From DASVWZ01 sp036392935 (lineage in GTDB: Bacteria > Acidobacteriota > Terriglobia > Terriglobales > Acidobacteriaceae), in the NCBI GenBank assembly GCA_036392935.1, contig DASVWZ010000292.1:1-64000 (forward strand): a stretch of 64,000 nucleotides of DNA, read 5' to 3'. Position 1 is the first letter of the stretch. The number at the start of each line of letters is the position of its first letter. Made by a program: the position numbers and the translations under genes. The notes under the pieces were generated by a model, which had not been told where the DNA came from, made no database searches, and worked only from the letters and a program-made list of their open reading frames with translations. Shown piece after piece: positions 18,453 through 28,067 of this stretch.

Positions 18453-21143
18453 ATGCGATTTGAAGCGCGGAAGTTGAGACTGGGGGCGAACAGAGTTCTA
18501 ATCTTTCTATCCCTCGCGTTGCGGATAGCCGCGGCCAGTGAAGTGTCCGCGAGACCCGAATTCCACAAGTTGCTGCTGGCGCAGAATTGGCAGCTTCAAT
18601 CGTCTTGCGAAGTGAAAGCGACGGGCGCCGAGATTTCTCAAGCCGGCTTTTCGACGACCGGCTGGCACAAAGCCGCGGTTCCTACGACGGTGGTTGCCGC
18701 ACTCATCGCCGACGGAACTTATCCCGACCCGTCTTACGGAATGAATCTCAAATCACTCCCTGGGATGGACTATCCGCCGCTCCCTTTTTTCGCTCTTCAG
18801 TCCATGCCCACCGACAGCCCATTTCGCTGCTCGTGGTGGTTCCGCACTGAGTTCTCCACGCAAGCCGGATCGGCGGATGGCAAGACTTGGTTGCATTTCG
18901 ATGGCATCAACTATCGCGCCAACGTCTGGCTGAACGGCGAAAAGATCGCCGACGCTCAGGACTTTGCCGGCATGTTGCGTGTTTTCGAGTTTGACGTCAG
19001 CAAACATTTGATTTCCGGGAAACCGAACGCTCTCGCTATTGAGGTTTTTGCACCCGAGAAAACCGATCTCGGCACCACCTGGGTCGACTGGAACCCCACG
19101 CCCGCCGACAAGAACATGGGCTTGTGGAAAGACGTTTATCTAACGAACACCGGCGACATCGCTCTGCGACATCCGTTCGTGGCGTCGAAGCTCGCTGCGG
19201 ATTACAAATCTGCCGCACTGACTATCGCTGCCGAACTGCACAACAGGACCGCGCATCCGGTTACCACGCTCGTTCGCGCGGAAATCGAAGGCGTTCGCAT
19301 TAGCCAGACAGTCGAACTCGCTGCGTCTGAATCCAAAACCATCACTTTCTCGCCGGAGCAGTACCCGCAACTGCATCTCGCTCATCCTCGCCTCTGGTGG
19401 CCTTATCAAATGGGCAAGCCGGAAATGTATACGGCGGACTTACGGGTTGAAACCGACGGCAAAATTTCTGATGCGACGGCCGTTCGCTTCGGCATTCGCG
19501 AAGTCACCTCGCAACTGACGGACAAGAATTATCGTCTCTTCAAAATCAACGGAAATAATCTTCTGATTCGAGGAGCCGCCTGGTCGCCCGACATATTTTT
19601 GCGCTGGTCCTACGACCGAGCAGCCGCGGCCATGGACTACACTCGCGCCATGAACCTCAACGCCATCCGCCTTGAAGGCCGCATGGAGCGCGAGGAATTC
19701 TTCGACATGGCCGATCGTCTCGGCATCCTGCTCATGCCTGGTTTCACCTGCTGCGACTTCTGGCAACAAGGCGACGAGTGGCTGCCGGAAACCTACAAAA
19801 TCGCCGGCGCTTCACTGACAGATCAGCTAACCCGTCTGCGCAATCATCCCAGCGTTTTCGTCTGGCTCAATGGCAGCGACGAAGTTCCGCCGCCGAAGAT
19901 CGAAAGCATGTATCTGCAGATCGAGAAAGAGACCGAGTGGCCGAATCCCACACTTTCATCTGCAAACGACGAGACCAGCACGCTTAGCGGGCCCTCAGGC
20001 GTAAAGATGCCCGGTCCTTACGAATACGTTCCCCCGAATTATTGGTACACCGACAAAAAAGGCGGTGCATTCGGATTCAACACCGAAACCAGTTCCGGCG
20101 CTGTGATTCCGTTGCTCGAAAGCCTTAAGAAATTCATTCCCGCCGATCATCTTTGGCCGATCGGCGATTACTGGAATTACCACGCAGGACTCGAACACTT
20201 TACCAACATCGACCGCTTCATCACCGGACTCGACGGCCGTTACGGCAAAGCCGCCGACTTGCCAGATTTCCTACGCAAATCATTTGCCGCGAACTACGAA
20301 TCCAGCCGCGCCATGTTCGAGGCTTATGGCCGCAATAAGTATGACTCTACTGGCGTCATCCACTGGATGCTAAACAACGCCTGGCCCTCAATCATCTGGC
20401 ATTTGTACGATTACTATCTCGTTCCGTCCGCCGCGTACTTCGGAACGAAAAAGGCTTGCGAGCCGCTGCACGTGCAGTATTCCTACGATGACAATTCGGT
20501 TGTGATCGTCAACGGTTATGATCGAGCCTTCGATAACCTGAGCGTGAAGGCAACGACATATGGCATCAATAGCAAGGCCACGGCCTCTGATTTGACGGTG
20601 CTCGATGTTGCCGCCGACAGCACCATCCGAGCCTTGCAGCTTAAGCCGGTCGACGGCCTCACGCCGACTTATTTTCTGAAGCTCGAACTGCGGGATCGCT
20701 CAGGCAAACTCGTCAGTGAGAACTTTTATTGGCTTTCGACCAAACCCGATGTCATTGACTGGGCCAACTCGGTCGAAGACTACTACACGCCGGAAAGCGC
20801 CTTTGCCGACCTGACCGCGCTAAATTCGTTGCCGCCTGTGAAGCTGAAGACCAGCAGCCGGATCACGCAATCTCCCAACGAAACGATAGTTCACGCTCTC
20901 ATCGAAAACCCCAGCTCCAGCGTGGCATTCATGGCTCGTTTTCGCCTGGCAGATAAAAACAACGACGACATTGTGCCCATCTTTTGGGACGATAACTACG
21001 TTTCGCTCTTGCCTGGAGAAAAGCGCGAAGTGACCGCGAGCTTCGCGCCGTCGGAATCGAAATCCAGCCCGCTTACGCTCACCATCGACGGATGGAACGT
21101 TGCGCCGATCACGATTCCGCTAACCGTCAAGGAGAAGAATTAA
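18453..21143 (+). CDS. GH2 exo-beta-D-glucosaminidase-like enzyme
   Basis: An 896-residue exported glycoside hydrolase of family 2. A signal peptide is followed by a sugar-binding jelly roll (about 60-210), an Ig-like domain (about 220-320), the TIM barrel (about 330-620) and C-terminal beta domains. The pattern NHPSVFVWLNGSDEVPPPKI (acid/base Asp about 476), FGFNTETSSGAVIP (nucleophile Glu about 545) and MLNNAWPSIIWHLYDYYL closely resembles characterised exo-glucosaminidases such as CsxA, which release glucosamine from chito-oligosaccharides. A mannosidase-type GH2 is the alternative. ATG 18453 was chosen because it lies downstream of the operator; it has only a weak ribosome-binding site. 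Confidence 0.88.
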   Translation: MRFEARKLRLGANRVLIFLSLALRIAAASEVSARPEFHKLLLAQNWQLQSSCEVKATGAEISQAGFSTTGWHKAAVPTTVVAALIADGTYPDPSYGMNLKSLPGMDYPPLPFFALQSMPTDSPFRCSWWFRTEFSTQAGSADGKTWLHFDGINYRANVWLNGEKIADAQDFAGMLRVFEFDVSKHLISGKPNALAIEVFAPEKTDLGTTWVDWNPTPADKNMGLWKDVYLTNTGDIALRHPFVASKLAADYKSAALTIAAELHNRTAHPVTTLVRAEIEGVRISQTVELAASESKTITFSPEQYPQLHLAHPRLWWPYQMGKPEMYTADLRVETDGKISDATAVRFGIREVTSQLTDKNYRLFKINGNNLLIRGAAWSPDIFLRWSYDRAAAAMDYTRAMNLNAIRLEGRMEREEFFDMADRLGILLMPGFTCCDFWQQGDEWLPETYKIAGASLTDQLTRLRNHPSVFVWLNGSDEVPPPKIESMYLQIEKETEWPNPTLSSANDETSTLSGPSGVKMPGPYEYVPPNYWYTDKKGGAFGFNTETSSGAVIPLLESLKKFIPADHLWPIGDYWNYHAGLEHFTNIDRFITGLDGRYGKAADLPDFLRKSFAANYESSRAMFEAYGRNKYDSTGVIHWMLNNAWPSIIWHLYDYYLVPSAAYFGTKKACEPLHVQYSYDDNSVVIVNGYDRAFDNLSVKATTYGINSKATASDLTVLDVAADSTIRALQLKPVDGLTPTYFLKLELRDRSGKLVSENFYWLSTKPDVIDWANSVEDYYTPESAFADLTALNSLPPVKLKTSSRITQSPNETIVHALIENPSSSVAFMARFRLADKNNDDIVPIFWDDNYVSLLPGEKREVTASFAPSESKSSPLTLTIDGWNVAPITIPLTVKEKN

Positions 21144-22012
21144 TGCGCAATCTTATCGCTCTACTTACCGTGCTATTCTTTGCCACGCTGGCATGGCCGC
21201 AGGCCAAACTTTCTCCGCGCTGGGAAGAACTCACGGCCGACGAGTTTCGCATCGCGATTCAGCAGTCACAGGGCACTTGTCTTTTGCCCTTTGGCATTCT
21301 CGAAAAGCATGGCCCACATTTGCCGCTGGGAACCGATCTGATCAATGCGCGCTACGTTTCGCTCGAAGCAGTGAAAACCGATTACGCCGTAGTTTTCCCC
21401 GACTATTACTTTGGCCAGATTTTTGAGGCCAAGCACGAACCGGGGACCATCGCATACAGCACCTCGCTGCAGCTTCAACTCTTGCAGGAAACCACTGACG
21501 AGATGGCCCGGAACGGTTGTAAGAAAGTCCTGATCGTCAACGGACACGGCGGAAACGAGCATCTGTTGCCGTATTTCGCGCAGACGCAACTGGAAAAACA
21601 ACATGATTATGTTGTCTACATCATGGCTTTGTACGACGCGCCGACTGATCAGGGACCGCCGAAGAAAACCACCAATGACATGCACGCGGGGGAGACCGAA
21701 ACTTCAAAAATGCTGATTGCCCGGCCTGATCTGGTTCACATTGATCGCGCCAACCAGGAGTCGGGTGCCGATCAGGCACGGCTCAAATTGCCTGACACGC
21801 TTTACACTGCCATCTGGTGGTACGCCAGCTTTCCGAATCATTATTCGGGCGATGGATCGGCTGGCAATCACGCGCTGGGCGAGTATGATATGTCTTCCTG
21901 GGTGACGGCGGTGCAAAAAGCGATTCGCGCCGTGAAGGCCGATCAGGAAAGCCTGAAGTTGCAGAACGAGTTTTTTGAGAAGGCGAAGCACCCGTTGGAC
22001 ACTCCGCACTAG
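21143..22012 (+). CDS. Exported creatininase-family amidohydrolase
   Basis: A 289-residue protein with a signal peptide (MRNLIALLTVLFFATLAWPQA) and the creatininase/MftE fold. Metal-binding elements are GILEKHGPHLPLGTDLINA (about 53-71), the VNGHGGNEHLLPYF loop (about 132) and DMHAGETETSKM. Family members hydrolyse amide bonds (creatinine, formamides, peptide termini), usually in the cytoplasm; export is noteworthy. ATG 21143 overlaps the GH2 stop by one base and follows AAGGAGAAGAA. Its place between an exo-glucosaminidase and its regulator suggests action on an amino-sugar, perhaps N-deacylation. That is inference only. Confidence 0.85.
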   Translation: MRNLIALLTVLFFATLAWPQAKLSPRWEELTADEFRIAIQQSQGTCLLPFGILEKHGPHLPLGTDLINARYVSLEAVKTDYAVVFPDYYFGQIFEAKHEPGTIAYSTSLQLQLLQETTDEMARNGCKKVLIVNGHGGNEHLLPYFAQTQLEKQHDYVVYIMALYDAPTDQGPPKKTTNDMHAGETETSKMLIARPDLVHIDRANQESGADQARLKLPDTLYTAIWWYASFPNHYSGDGSAGNHALGEYDMSSWVTAVQKAIRAVKADQESLKLQNEFFEKAKHPLDTPH

Positions 22013-22027
22013 GAGTTTTTCGGGTCT

Positions 22028-23074
22028 ATGGTCACAATTCGCGATGTGGCGAAAGAAAGCGGCTTTTCGTCCACCACCGTTTCTATTGTTCTGAACAACG
22101 CTCCGCTTGCCCGCTATATTCCCACCGCCACAAAAAAGCGCATCGAAGCTGCCGCCAAACGGCTCGGTTACCGGCCCAATCTTTTTGCGCGTTCCCTGCG
22201 CAGCCGCCGCAGCCACACCGTTGGGGTCATGGTGTTCGACATGACCGATCCTTTCTGCACCCTCGTGCTGCGTGGTATTGAGAATTCGCTCTATCAGGCT
22301 TCCTATTTGCCCATTCTCACCGACGTTCTTAACGAGCGCGCCCGCTTCGAGCGGTATCTGGAGATGCTGCTCGACCGTCGCGTGGAAGCGCTGATCGTCC
22401 TCGCCAACTGGCTTTTCGTTAATATCGACGTTCTCGGCGATCTCGAAAAAAGTAACATTCCGACCGTGATGATCGGCCGCGAACTGAAGAACGACGCCAT
22501 CAGCTCGGTCATCGTCGATAACGAACTCGGCGCTTACACCGCCGTCGAACATCTTTATTCGCTCGGCCATCGCAAGATCGCATTCATCCGTGGCCCCAAA
22601 ACCCTTACCGACAGCGCGCCGCGCTGGCGCGGCGTCAAATCTTTCGCCAAGGCCCGCGGACTGGAGCTTGATCCTCGGCTCATCGTCGACTTGCCCGACG
22701 CCCGCGATCCCATTTCCAGCTTCGAAACCGGGTACAAGCTAACCGAGGAGATGCTGAAGACGAAGCGCAACTTCACTGCGCTCATGGCCTTCGATGATCT
22801 GACCGCCTTCGGAGCAATCCGCGCCCTAACCAAGGCCGGCCTGCGCGTGCCCGAGCAGTGCTCGGTCATCGGGTTCGACGATGTGGCTGCATCGAGCCTG
22901 TGCACGCCGCCGCTCACGACCATCCGCCAGCCGATGGAAGCCATGGGCGCGATGGCGGCCAGCATCGTTCTTGAAGGCGTGAATGCCATGCTCGAAAAGC
23001 GTGACTTGCCGGCGGTCCATCGCAAGCTGGCGCCGGAATTGGCCGTGCGCGACTCGACTCGCAGCGCGGGATAA
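22028..23074 (+). CDS. LacI family transcriptional regulator
   Basis: A 348-residue repressor with an N-terminal LacI helix-turn-helix (TIRDVAKESGFSSTTVSIVLN, residues 3-23) and hinge (RPNLFARSLRSRRSHTVGV). A periplasmic-binding-protein-like sensor domain follows, ending FDDVAASSLCTPPLTTIRQP. It lies 15 bp after the creatininase-family gene. Odd-length operators with CG-flanked AT cores are plausible for the family. Three identical promoter-operator arrangements in the window (12565, 18425, 23143) are its likely targets, which makes it the local regulator of glucosamine-type sugar use. The inducer is unknown. Confidence 0.95.
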   Translation: MVTIRDVAKESGFSSTTVSIVLNNAPLARYIPTATKKRIEAAAKRLGYRPNLFARSLRSRRSHTVGVMVFDMTDPFCTLVLRGIENSLYQASYLPILTDVLNERARFERYLEMLLDRRVEALIVLANWLFVNIDVLGDLEKSNIPTVMIGRELKNDAISSVIVDNELGAYTAVEHLYSLGHRKIAFIRGPKTLTDSAPRWRGVKSFAKARGLELDPRLIVDLPDARDPISSFETGYKLTEEMLKTKRNFTALMAFDDLTAFGAIRALTKAGLRVPEQCSVIGFDDVAASSLCTPPLTTIRQPMEAMGAMAASIVLEGVNAMLEKRDLPAVHRKLAPELAVRDSTRSAG

Positions 23075-23108
23075 GGTTTCATCGGAAGGCCGGGAACGCA
23101 TTTTTTGC

Positions 23109-23157
23109 TTGACTGAGATTGGTGAAAGGCGCAATATTCATACGTTTTAATAAAACG
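23109..23157 (+). promoter_or_regulatory. Promoter and LacI-type operator 3 (TonB receptor)
   Basis: TTGACT (23109-23114), 17 bp, CAATAT (23132-23137), five bases, then CGTTTTAATAAAACG (23143-23157), a perfect copy of operator 2. It lies 35 bp after the LacI gene and 115 bp before the receptor start. The site therefore gives the receptor its own regulated promoter and leaves a long untranslated leader. Confidence 0.9.
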
Positions 23158-23272
23158 ATTCTTCACGAAAGCCAACAAAAATAAACAATCGCAGGTTGGG
23201 ACGGGCTCGGGGAAGGGAAAACTGACGACAGGTAGCCGATAGCTTTGCCCGACAGCGATCGAAGGAGCCCCT

Positions 23273-26200
23273 ATGAAAAGTCGCCTTCTCGCGTTCTTCC
23301 TCCTGCTGATTTGCGCTCCGCTTGCCCTCTTTGCCCAAGTCACTTCGTCGATTACGGGCACCGTCACTGATCAAACCGGCGCTGCCGTTGCCGGGGCGCA
23401 AGTAACTTTGTCCGCGCCCGACCGCGGTTTCAACCAAACCGTTCCCAGCAACGGCGCCGGCGAGTATTCGTTTGGCGCGCTGCCGCTCGGCAGTTACGAC
23501 CTCAGCGTCACCGCCAAGGGATTTAAGACCTTCGAAGCCAAAGGAGTCATCCTTCGCGTCGGCCAGAAGGCTCGCGCCGATGTGAAACTGGAAGTCGGCG
23601 GCGCAGCCGAACAGGTCACGGTCGAAGGCGAATCGGTCGCACAAGTCGAAACCCAAGGTTCCGATCTTTCCGGCGTCATCACCGGCAAAGAGATCACACA
23701 GCTCCAGCTCAACGGGCGCAACTTCACACAGCTCGCAACGCTGATTCCGGGCGTCAACAGCCAGACTGGACTCGATGAAGGCGCCGAAGGCCTTAACGGC
23801 AACGTTTCCATGAGCATCAACGGCGGCCGCACCGAGTACAACAACTGGGAACTCGATGGCGGCGACAACATGGACAACGGCAGCAACACCACGCTGAATA
23901 TTTATCCCAGCATCGACGCCATCGGCGAGTTTCGCGTCCTCACGTCGAACTACGGCGCGCAGTACGGACGCAATGGCTCCGGCACTGTCGAGGTCGAGAC
24001 CAAGTCCGGGACCAGCAGCTTCCACGGCGACGCCTACGAATTCGTCCGCAACAACGCGTTCAACGCGCGCAACTATTTTCAGAGCACCGTTCCCGCATAT
24101 AAGAAAAACGATTTCGGATACACCATCGGCGGTCCAATTTACATTCCGGGCCATTACAACACTGACAAGCAGAAAACATTTTTCTTCTGGTCGCAGGAAT
24201 GGCGCCGCGACCGCGTTCCTGGCCAGGTGTTCAACACACTCGTGCCATCGAATGAAGAACGCGCGGGGAATTTCAGCGACGTTTGTCCCGGCCAGGATTG
24301 CCCGGTTGAGCCAACCTTTATCAATGGCATTGCCAACCCGCTTGCCGGTCAGCCTTTTCCGGGCAATATCGTTCCGATCAGCCAGGCAGGGCAGGCGATT
24401 GAGGCGCTGATTCCGATTCCCAACGCCGGCGTGCCGGGCGCAGCTTTGTACAATGCGTCGCCCACGCAGCCAACCAACTGGCGCGAAGAATTGCTCCGCA
24501 TCGACCATAACTTCAGCTCCAAATGGCGCCTGATGTTTCACTATGCTCACGACTCCTGGGACAGCATCACGGCCACGCCGCTTTTTTCCGGCAGCACATT
24601 TCCTACGGTGCAAACTAATTCGAGTCTGCCGACGATCAGCCTGGTGGCGCGCTTGTCGACCACAATTTCTCCCACGCTGCTGAACGAATTCACCGCCAGC
24701 TATACGGCTGACAAAATCGTCACCCATTCAACCGGCTATCCCAATCCGAACGCCTGGATGCGGCCTTCGGATTTGGAAATGGGGTCTTTCTTCGACAACG
24801 GTTTCGGCGGCAAACTGCCGACCATTTCGCTGACCGGCAATTCCTCGCTCGGCGGCGGCTTTTACCAGGACGTCAATGGCGAATGGCCGGAAGGAAAGTA
24901 CAACTCCAACCCGACTTACACTTATCGCGACAACCTGACCAAGATCATTGGCCGCCACAACCTCACGGCCGGCGCTTACTTTGTGGCCGCGCAGAAGAAC
25001 GAAATGAGCGGCCTGTTCATCAACGGATCCATCAGCTACGACATCTCGTCGCCGATCTCGACCGGCAACGCCTTCGCCGACCTTCTGATGGGGCAGGTTG
25101 CCAATTACACGCAGGGCAGCAACCAGATTACTTTCTACAACCGCTATAAGATTCTCGAGCCATACATTCAAGACGACTGGCGCGCCACCGAGCGTCTCAC
25201 GCTGAATTTTGGCCTGCGCGTCAGCATGTTCGGAACTTACCGCGAACGCTATCATCAGGCTTACAACTGGGATCCAGCGCTTTACAATCCAGCTACTGCT
25301 CCCAAAATCGATGTGCTCGGCATTGATCCGTCGACCAATTTCAGTGCCGGAGCGATCATTCCAAACTCCGGCAATCCGTTCGACGGCCTGGTGCAATGCG
25401 GCGTCAACGGCGTTCCTGCGGGTTGCATGAAAGGCCATCTGTTCAATCCCGCGCCGCGCGTCGGATTCGCATGGGATCCGACCGGCAAAGGAAAGACTGC
25501 CGTGCGCGCCGGATACGGCATTTTTTGGGAGCACACTAACGGCAACGAAGCGAACACCGAAGGTATGGAAGGCCAGTCTTCGCCGTTGCTGCAGTCGCCG
25601 ACGCAATACAACGTGAGCGGCTACCAGAATCTTGGGCGCGGAATCGGCGGTCCCAACGTCGAATTCCCGCTGACTTTTTTTTCCATTCCCACGCAAGCTG
25701 TCTGGCCGTACATGCAGCAATGGCACCTCGACGTGCAGCAGGAAATCGCAAAAAATACGGTCGCCACGCTCGCTTATGTGGCCAGCAAAGGCACGCATCT
25801 GGGACGTCAGCTCGACTACAACCAGATCCATCCGGTTTCGACCGCGATCAACCCATACGTTCCTGGCCAGCCGATCAGCGCCAACGACTGCAATTCCGTC
25901 ACCATCGCGGAATCCGGCGTGACTTCCGGAACGGTGAATGGAAAAAATCAAACCGGAAGCTGGGCCAATAATCTTTCCGTCGCCTGCGGCAACGATCCCG
26001 ATCCTTATCGCCCGTATTACGGATTGGGCAGCATTACGCGTCTCGACAACGGCGCATCGTCCACCTACAACTCGTTGCAAGCGTCTATACGCAAGAGCGT
26101 AGGAGCGCTGCAGGTGAACGGTTCCTATACTTACGGCCACTCGATCGACGATTCCTCCAGCCGTTATGACGCCGGATTCGTTAACTCCTACGATCCGGCT

Positions 26201-26884
26201 TCGGCGCGCGCCAGTTCATCTTTTGACGTTCGCCATATGGTGAACGCCGGATATATCTACGATCTGCCTTTCTTCAAAAATCCCGGCGCGCTGCGTACCG
26301 CTCTCGGCGGCTGGCAGTACTCCGGCATTTTTACTTTCGTTACCGGGACGCCGTTTAGCGTGATCAACGCCGCCAATTATCCGGACAACGCCGGCATTGG
26401 CTTCAACAGCAATATCAGCGCCGGCTCGTACGCCGATCTCATCGGCAATCCACGGTCGGGTATCGTCAACTCGCCTGCGACTACGGTGCAGGGATATGCG
26501 AACCTTCTATACAATCCTTCGGCCTATTCCGCTCCGGAAGGCCTGACCTTTGGCGACTCCGGCAGAAACAGCCTGCGGAATCCGGACCATTGGAACTTCG
26601 ACATGGCCGTGTTCAAGCACTTTCCGATCAAGGAAAGTATGGCTTTCGAATTCCGCGCCGAAGCCTACAACATCTTCAACCACACCGAGTGGGCGCCAAT
26701 TAATGGAGACGCGGGATCGGCTTCGTATAACGGCGGCCCAGCGTCGCTTACCAACGATGTGGCGTGCTATGGGGGATCGAATAATTCAGCGGGCGATCCC
26801 AGTTGCCAGCCGAACAGCTTCCTGCACATTGGCGCGGCACACCCGGCACGAATTTTGCAGTTGGGAGCAAAATTTTTGTTCTAA
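23273..26884 (+). CDS. Large Oar-like TonB-dependent receptor
   Basis: A 1203-residue outer-membrane protein of the type abundant in acidobacteria. It has a signal peptide (1-22) and a carboxypeptidase-regulatory-like domain (about 26-105, TGTVTDQTGAAVAGAQV). A plug region follows (about 120-230, including NGRNFTQLATLIPGVNSQT), then a long barrel with the terminal aromatic residue in LQLGAKFLF. ATG 23273 follows GAAGGAGCCCCT. It shares its operator with the exo-glucosaminidase unit, so I infer uptake of glucosamine-containing oligosaccharides. No SusD-like partner is next to it, as is usual for this receptor type. Confidence 0.93.
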   Translation: MKSRLLAFFLLLICAPLALFAQVTSSITGTVTDQTGAAVAGAQVTLSAPDRGFNQTVPSNGAGEYSFGALPLGSYDLSVTAKGFKTFEAKGVILRVGQKARADVKLEVGGAAEQVTVEGESVAQVETQGSDLSGVITGKEITQLQLNGRNFTQLATLIPGVNSQTGLDEGAEGLNGNVSMSINGGRTEYNNWELDGGDNMDNGSNTTLNIYPSIDAIGEFRVLTSNYGAQYGRNGSGTVEVETKSGTSSFHGDAYEFVRNNAFNARNYFQSTVPAYKKNDFGYTIGGPIYIPGHYNTDKQKTFFFWSQEWRRDRVPGQVFNTLVPSNEERAGNFSDVCPGQDCPVEPTFINGIANPLAGQPFPGNIVPISQAGQAIEALIPIPNAGVPGAALYNASPTQPTNWREELLRIDHNFSSKWRLMFHYAHDSWDSITATPLFSGSTFPTVQTNSSLPTISLVARLSTTISPTLLNEFTASYTADKIVTHSTGYPNPNAWMRPSDLEMGSFFDNGFGGKLPTISLTGNSSLGGGFYQDVNGEWPEGKYNSNPTYTYRDNLTKIIGRHNLTAGAYFVAAQKNEMSGLFINGSISYDISSPISTGNAFADLLMGQVANYTQGSNQITFYNRYKILEPYIQDDWRATERLTLNFGLRVSMFGTYRERYHQAYNWDPALYNPATAPKIDVLGIDPSTNFSAGAIIPNSGNPFDGLVQCGVNGVPAGCMKGHLFNPAPRVGFAWDPTGKGKTAVRAGYGIFWEHTNGNEANTEGMEGQSSPLLQSPTQYNVSGYQNLGRGIGGPNVEFPLTFFSIPTQAVWPYMQQWHLDVQQEIAKNTVATLAYVASKGTHLGRQLDYNQIHPVSTAINPYVPGQPISANDCNSVTIAESGVTSGTVNGKNQTGSWANNLSVACGNDPDPYRPYYGLGSITRLDNGASSTYNSLQASIRKSVGALQVNGSYTYGHSIDDSSSRYDAGFVNSYDPASARASSSFDVRHMVNAGYIYDLPFFKNPGALRTALGGWQYSGIFTFVTGTPFSVINAANYPDNAGIGFNSNISAGSYADLIGNPRSGIVNSPATTVQGYANLLYNPSAYSAPEGLTFGDSGRNSLRNPDHWNFDMAVFKHFPIKESMAFEFRAEAYNIFNHTEWAPINGDAGSASYNGGPASLTNDVACYGGSNNSAGDPSCQPNSFLHIGAAHPARILQLGAKFLF

Positions 26885-27395
26885 GCCCTTCAGCGACCAG
26901 GTAACCGCCGGCTTTGGTGGTTTTCGACCCAGCGGCCATTCAAGGAGCGGGAAGAAAGTTGTTGTAACAAGTATTCCCGCTGCGGTCGTCCCGTCACGCT
27001 CTGACTGGGTACCCCCCTCCCCCCACCCCCCTTGCCCTGATCTTTTAGAATCAGTGGGTTAGCGGGAGCGCTCCCGCCAGATCTATGAGTTTAAAGGGTT
27101 TAGAGGCAAAATCTTCCAAACAAAGGACTTAGAGGCGAGCCATCGGCTCCAAGCCATCGCCATCAGCTTAGAACCGGTCTGGCGAATAGCTTATAGGTTG
27201 TCAAAGAGCAGGCAATTTCCTGCTTAAATTGTCGGCGGATTTAAAGTGCGAGGTCAAGGAAAAAGTGGCCGCACGGAATGCACGCACTGACGTAATGGCG
27301 TGATCTTCCTCGGTATTGACGGCATCGACTTCCGAACTGATACCATACGGCACAATGCCGCCTTTACTTAACACGGCGGGCGAGGGAGGATCACA
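26885..27395. other. 511-bp intergenic region with C-rich tract and palindromes
   Basis: No gene is visible. From 27009 there is a pyrimidine tract with runs of five to six C (27012-27036). Its complement has three runs of five or more G in succession and could form a quadruplex. A perfect 16-bp palindrome GCGGGAGCGCTCCCGC occupies 27062-27077. Further on, CAAAATCTTCC followed by AAACAAAGGACTTAG (27108-27132) resembles a motif at the start of the window. An inverted pair AGCGGGAA/TTCCCGCT (26949-26976) follows the receptor gene but lacks a T tract. The whole looks like a dispersed intergenic element plus the leader of the lipoprotein gene. Confidence 0.6.
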
Positions 27396-27398
27396 GTG

Positions 27399-28067
27399 AT
27401 GAAAATCAAGTTATGCACGGGGATGTTGCTGGGAGTGGCTTTGCTATTGGTGGCGTGCGGCGGGAGCTCGAACCCCAGTTCGAATACGAATACGGGGCAA
27501 CTGACACAGGCTCAGGCGCAGCAACTCGGCACCGAAGCTTTTACGCAGGCCTTCAAGGCGGTGGAAGATGTTGCGGGAGAGTCGTCAAGCGCGAGCGCGG
27601 TGGCGGCGTTTGGCAGGAGCCGGCATTTTGCATCCGACGCGGCGCCGGATGTGGTTTCGTGCTCGGGTTCGACCTGCACCATCACATCGGTGGTTTACAA
27701 GTGCCAAGATGGCGGAGCGATCACGGTCAATGGCAGCGTAACGGAGACTTCGTCGTCTTCCGGCAACCTGAGCCTGACGCTGGCGCCAGCCAGTTGCTCC
27801 GACGGGACGCTGGTAATCAACGGCAGCCCGGATTTGACGATCAACGCTCAGGCCAGCGATAACGGCACAACCGCGACGCTGGCTGCGACATTGGGCGGGG
27901 GTGTTGCATATTCGCCTGTCCAAACGGGTGCGTTTCCTTCGGGAAGTTGCTCGTCCAATCTGTCGGCCAACGTGGCCATCAATGTTTCGAGCGGCCAACT
28001 CAGCAGTTGTTCGCTGACGGGATCGATTTGCGGGTACAACGTCAGCGTCACGACTTGCCCGGAGTGA
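27399..28067 (+). CDS. Hypothetical Ser/Thr-rich lipoprotein
   Basis: A 222-residue product with a lipoprotein signal (lipobox LLVAC near residue 20, then GGSSNPSSNTNTG). The chain is rich in Ser, Thr and Gly. It contains cysteine pairs such as CSGSTCTITSVVYKC, SCSDGT and SCSLTGSICGYNVSVTTC, suggesting disulfides after export. I recognise no family. ATG 27399 (or the adjoining GTG 27396) follows CGAGGGAGGA. It stands alone between intergenic repeat regions. Confidence 0.7.
   Translation: MKIKLCTGMLLGVALLLVACGGSSNPSSNTNTGQLTQAQAQQLGTEAFTQAFKAVEDVAGESSSASAVAAFGRSRHFASDAAPDVVSCSGSTCTITSVVYKCQDGGAITVNGSVTETSSSSGNLSLTLAPASCSDGTLVINGSPDLTINAQASDNGTTATLAATLGGGVAYSPVQTGAFPSGSCSSNLSANVAINVSSGQLSSCSLTGSICGYNVSVTTCPE

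Noticed and set aside
24728..26140. A 470-residue open frame antisense to the large TonB receptor
   Set aside because: It mirrors the third-position G+C bias of the receptor gene, has no ribosome-binding site or recognisable domain, and the receptor frame is certain.
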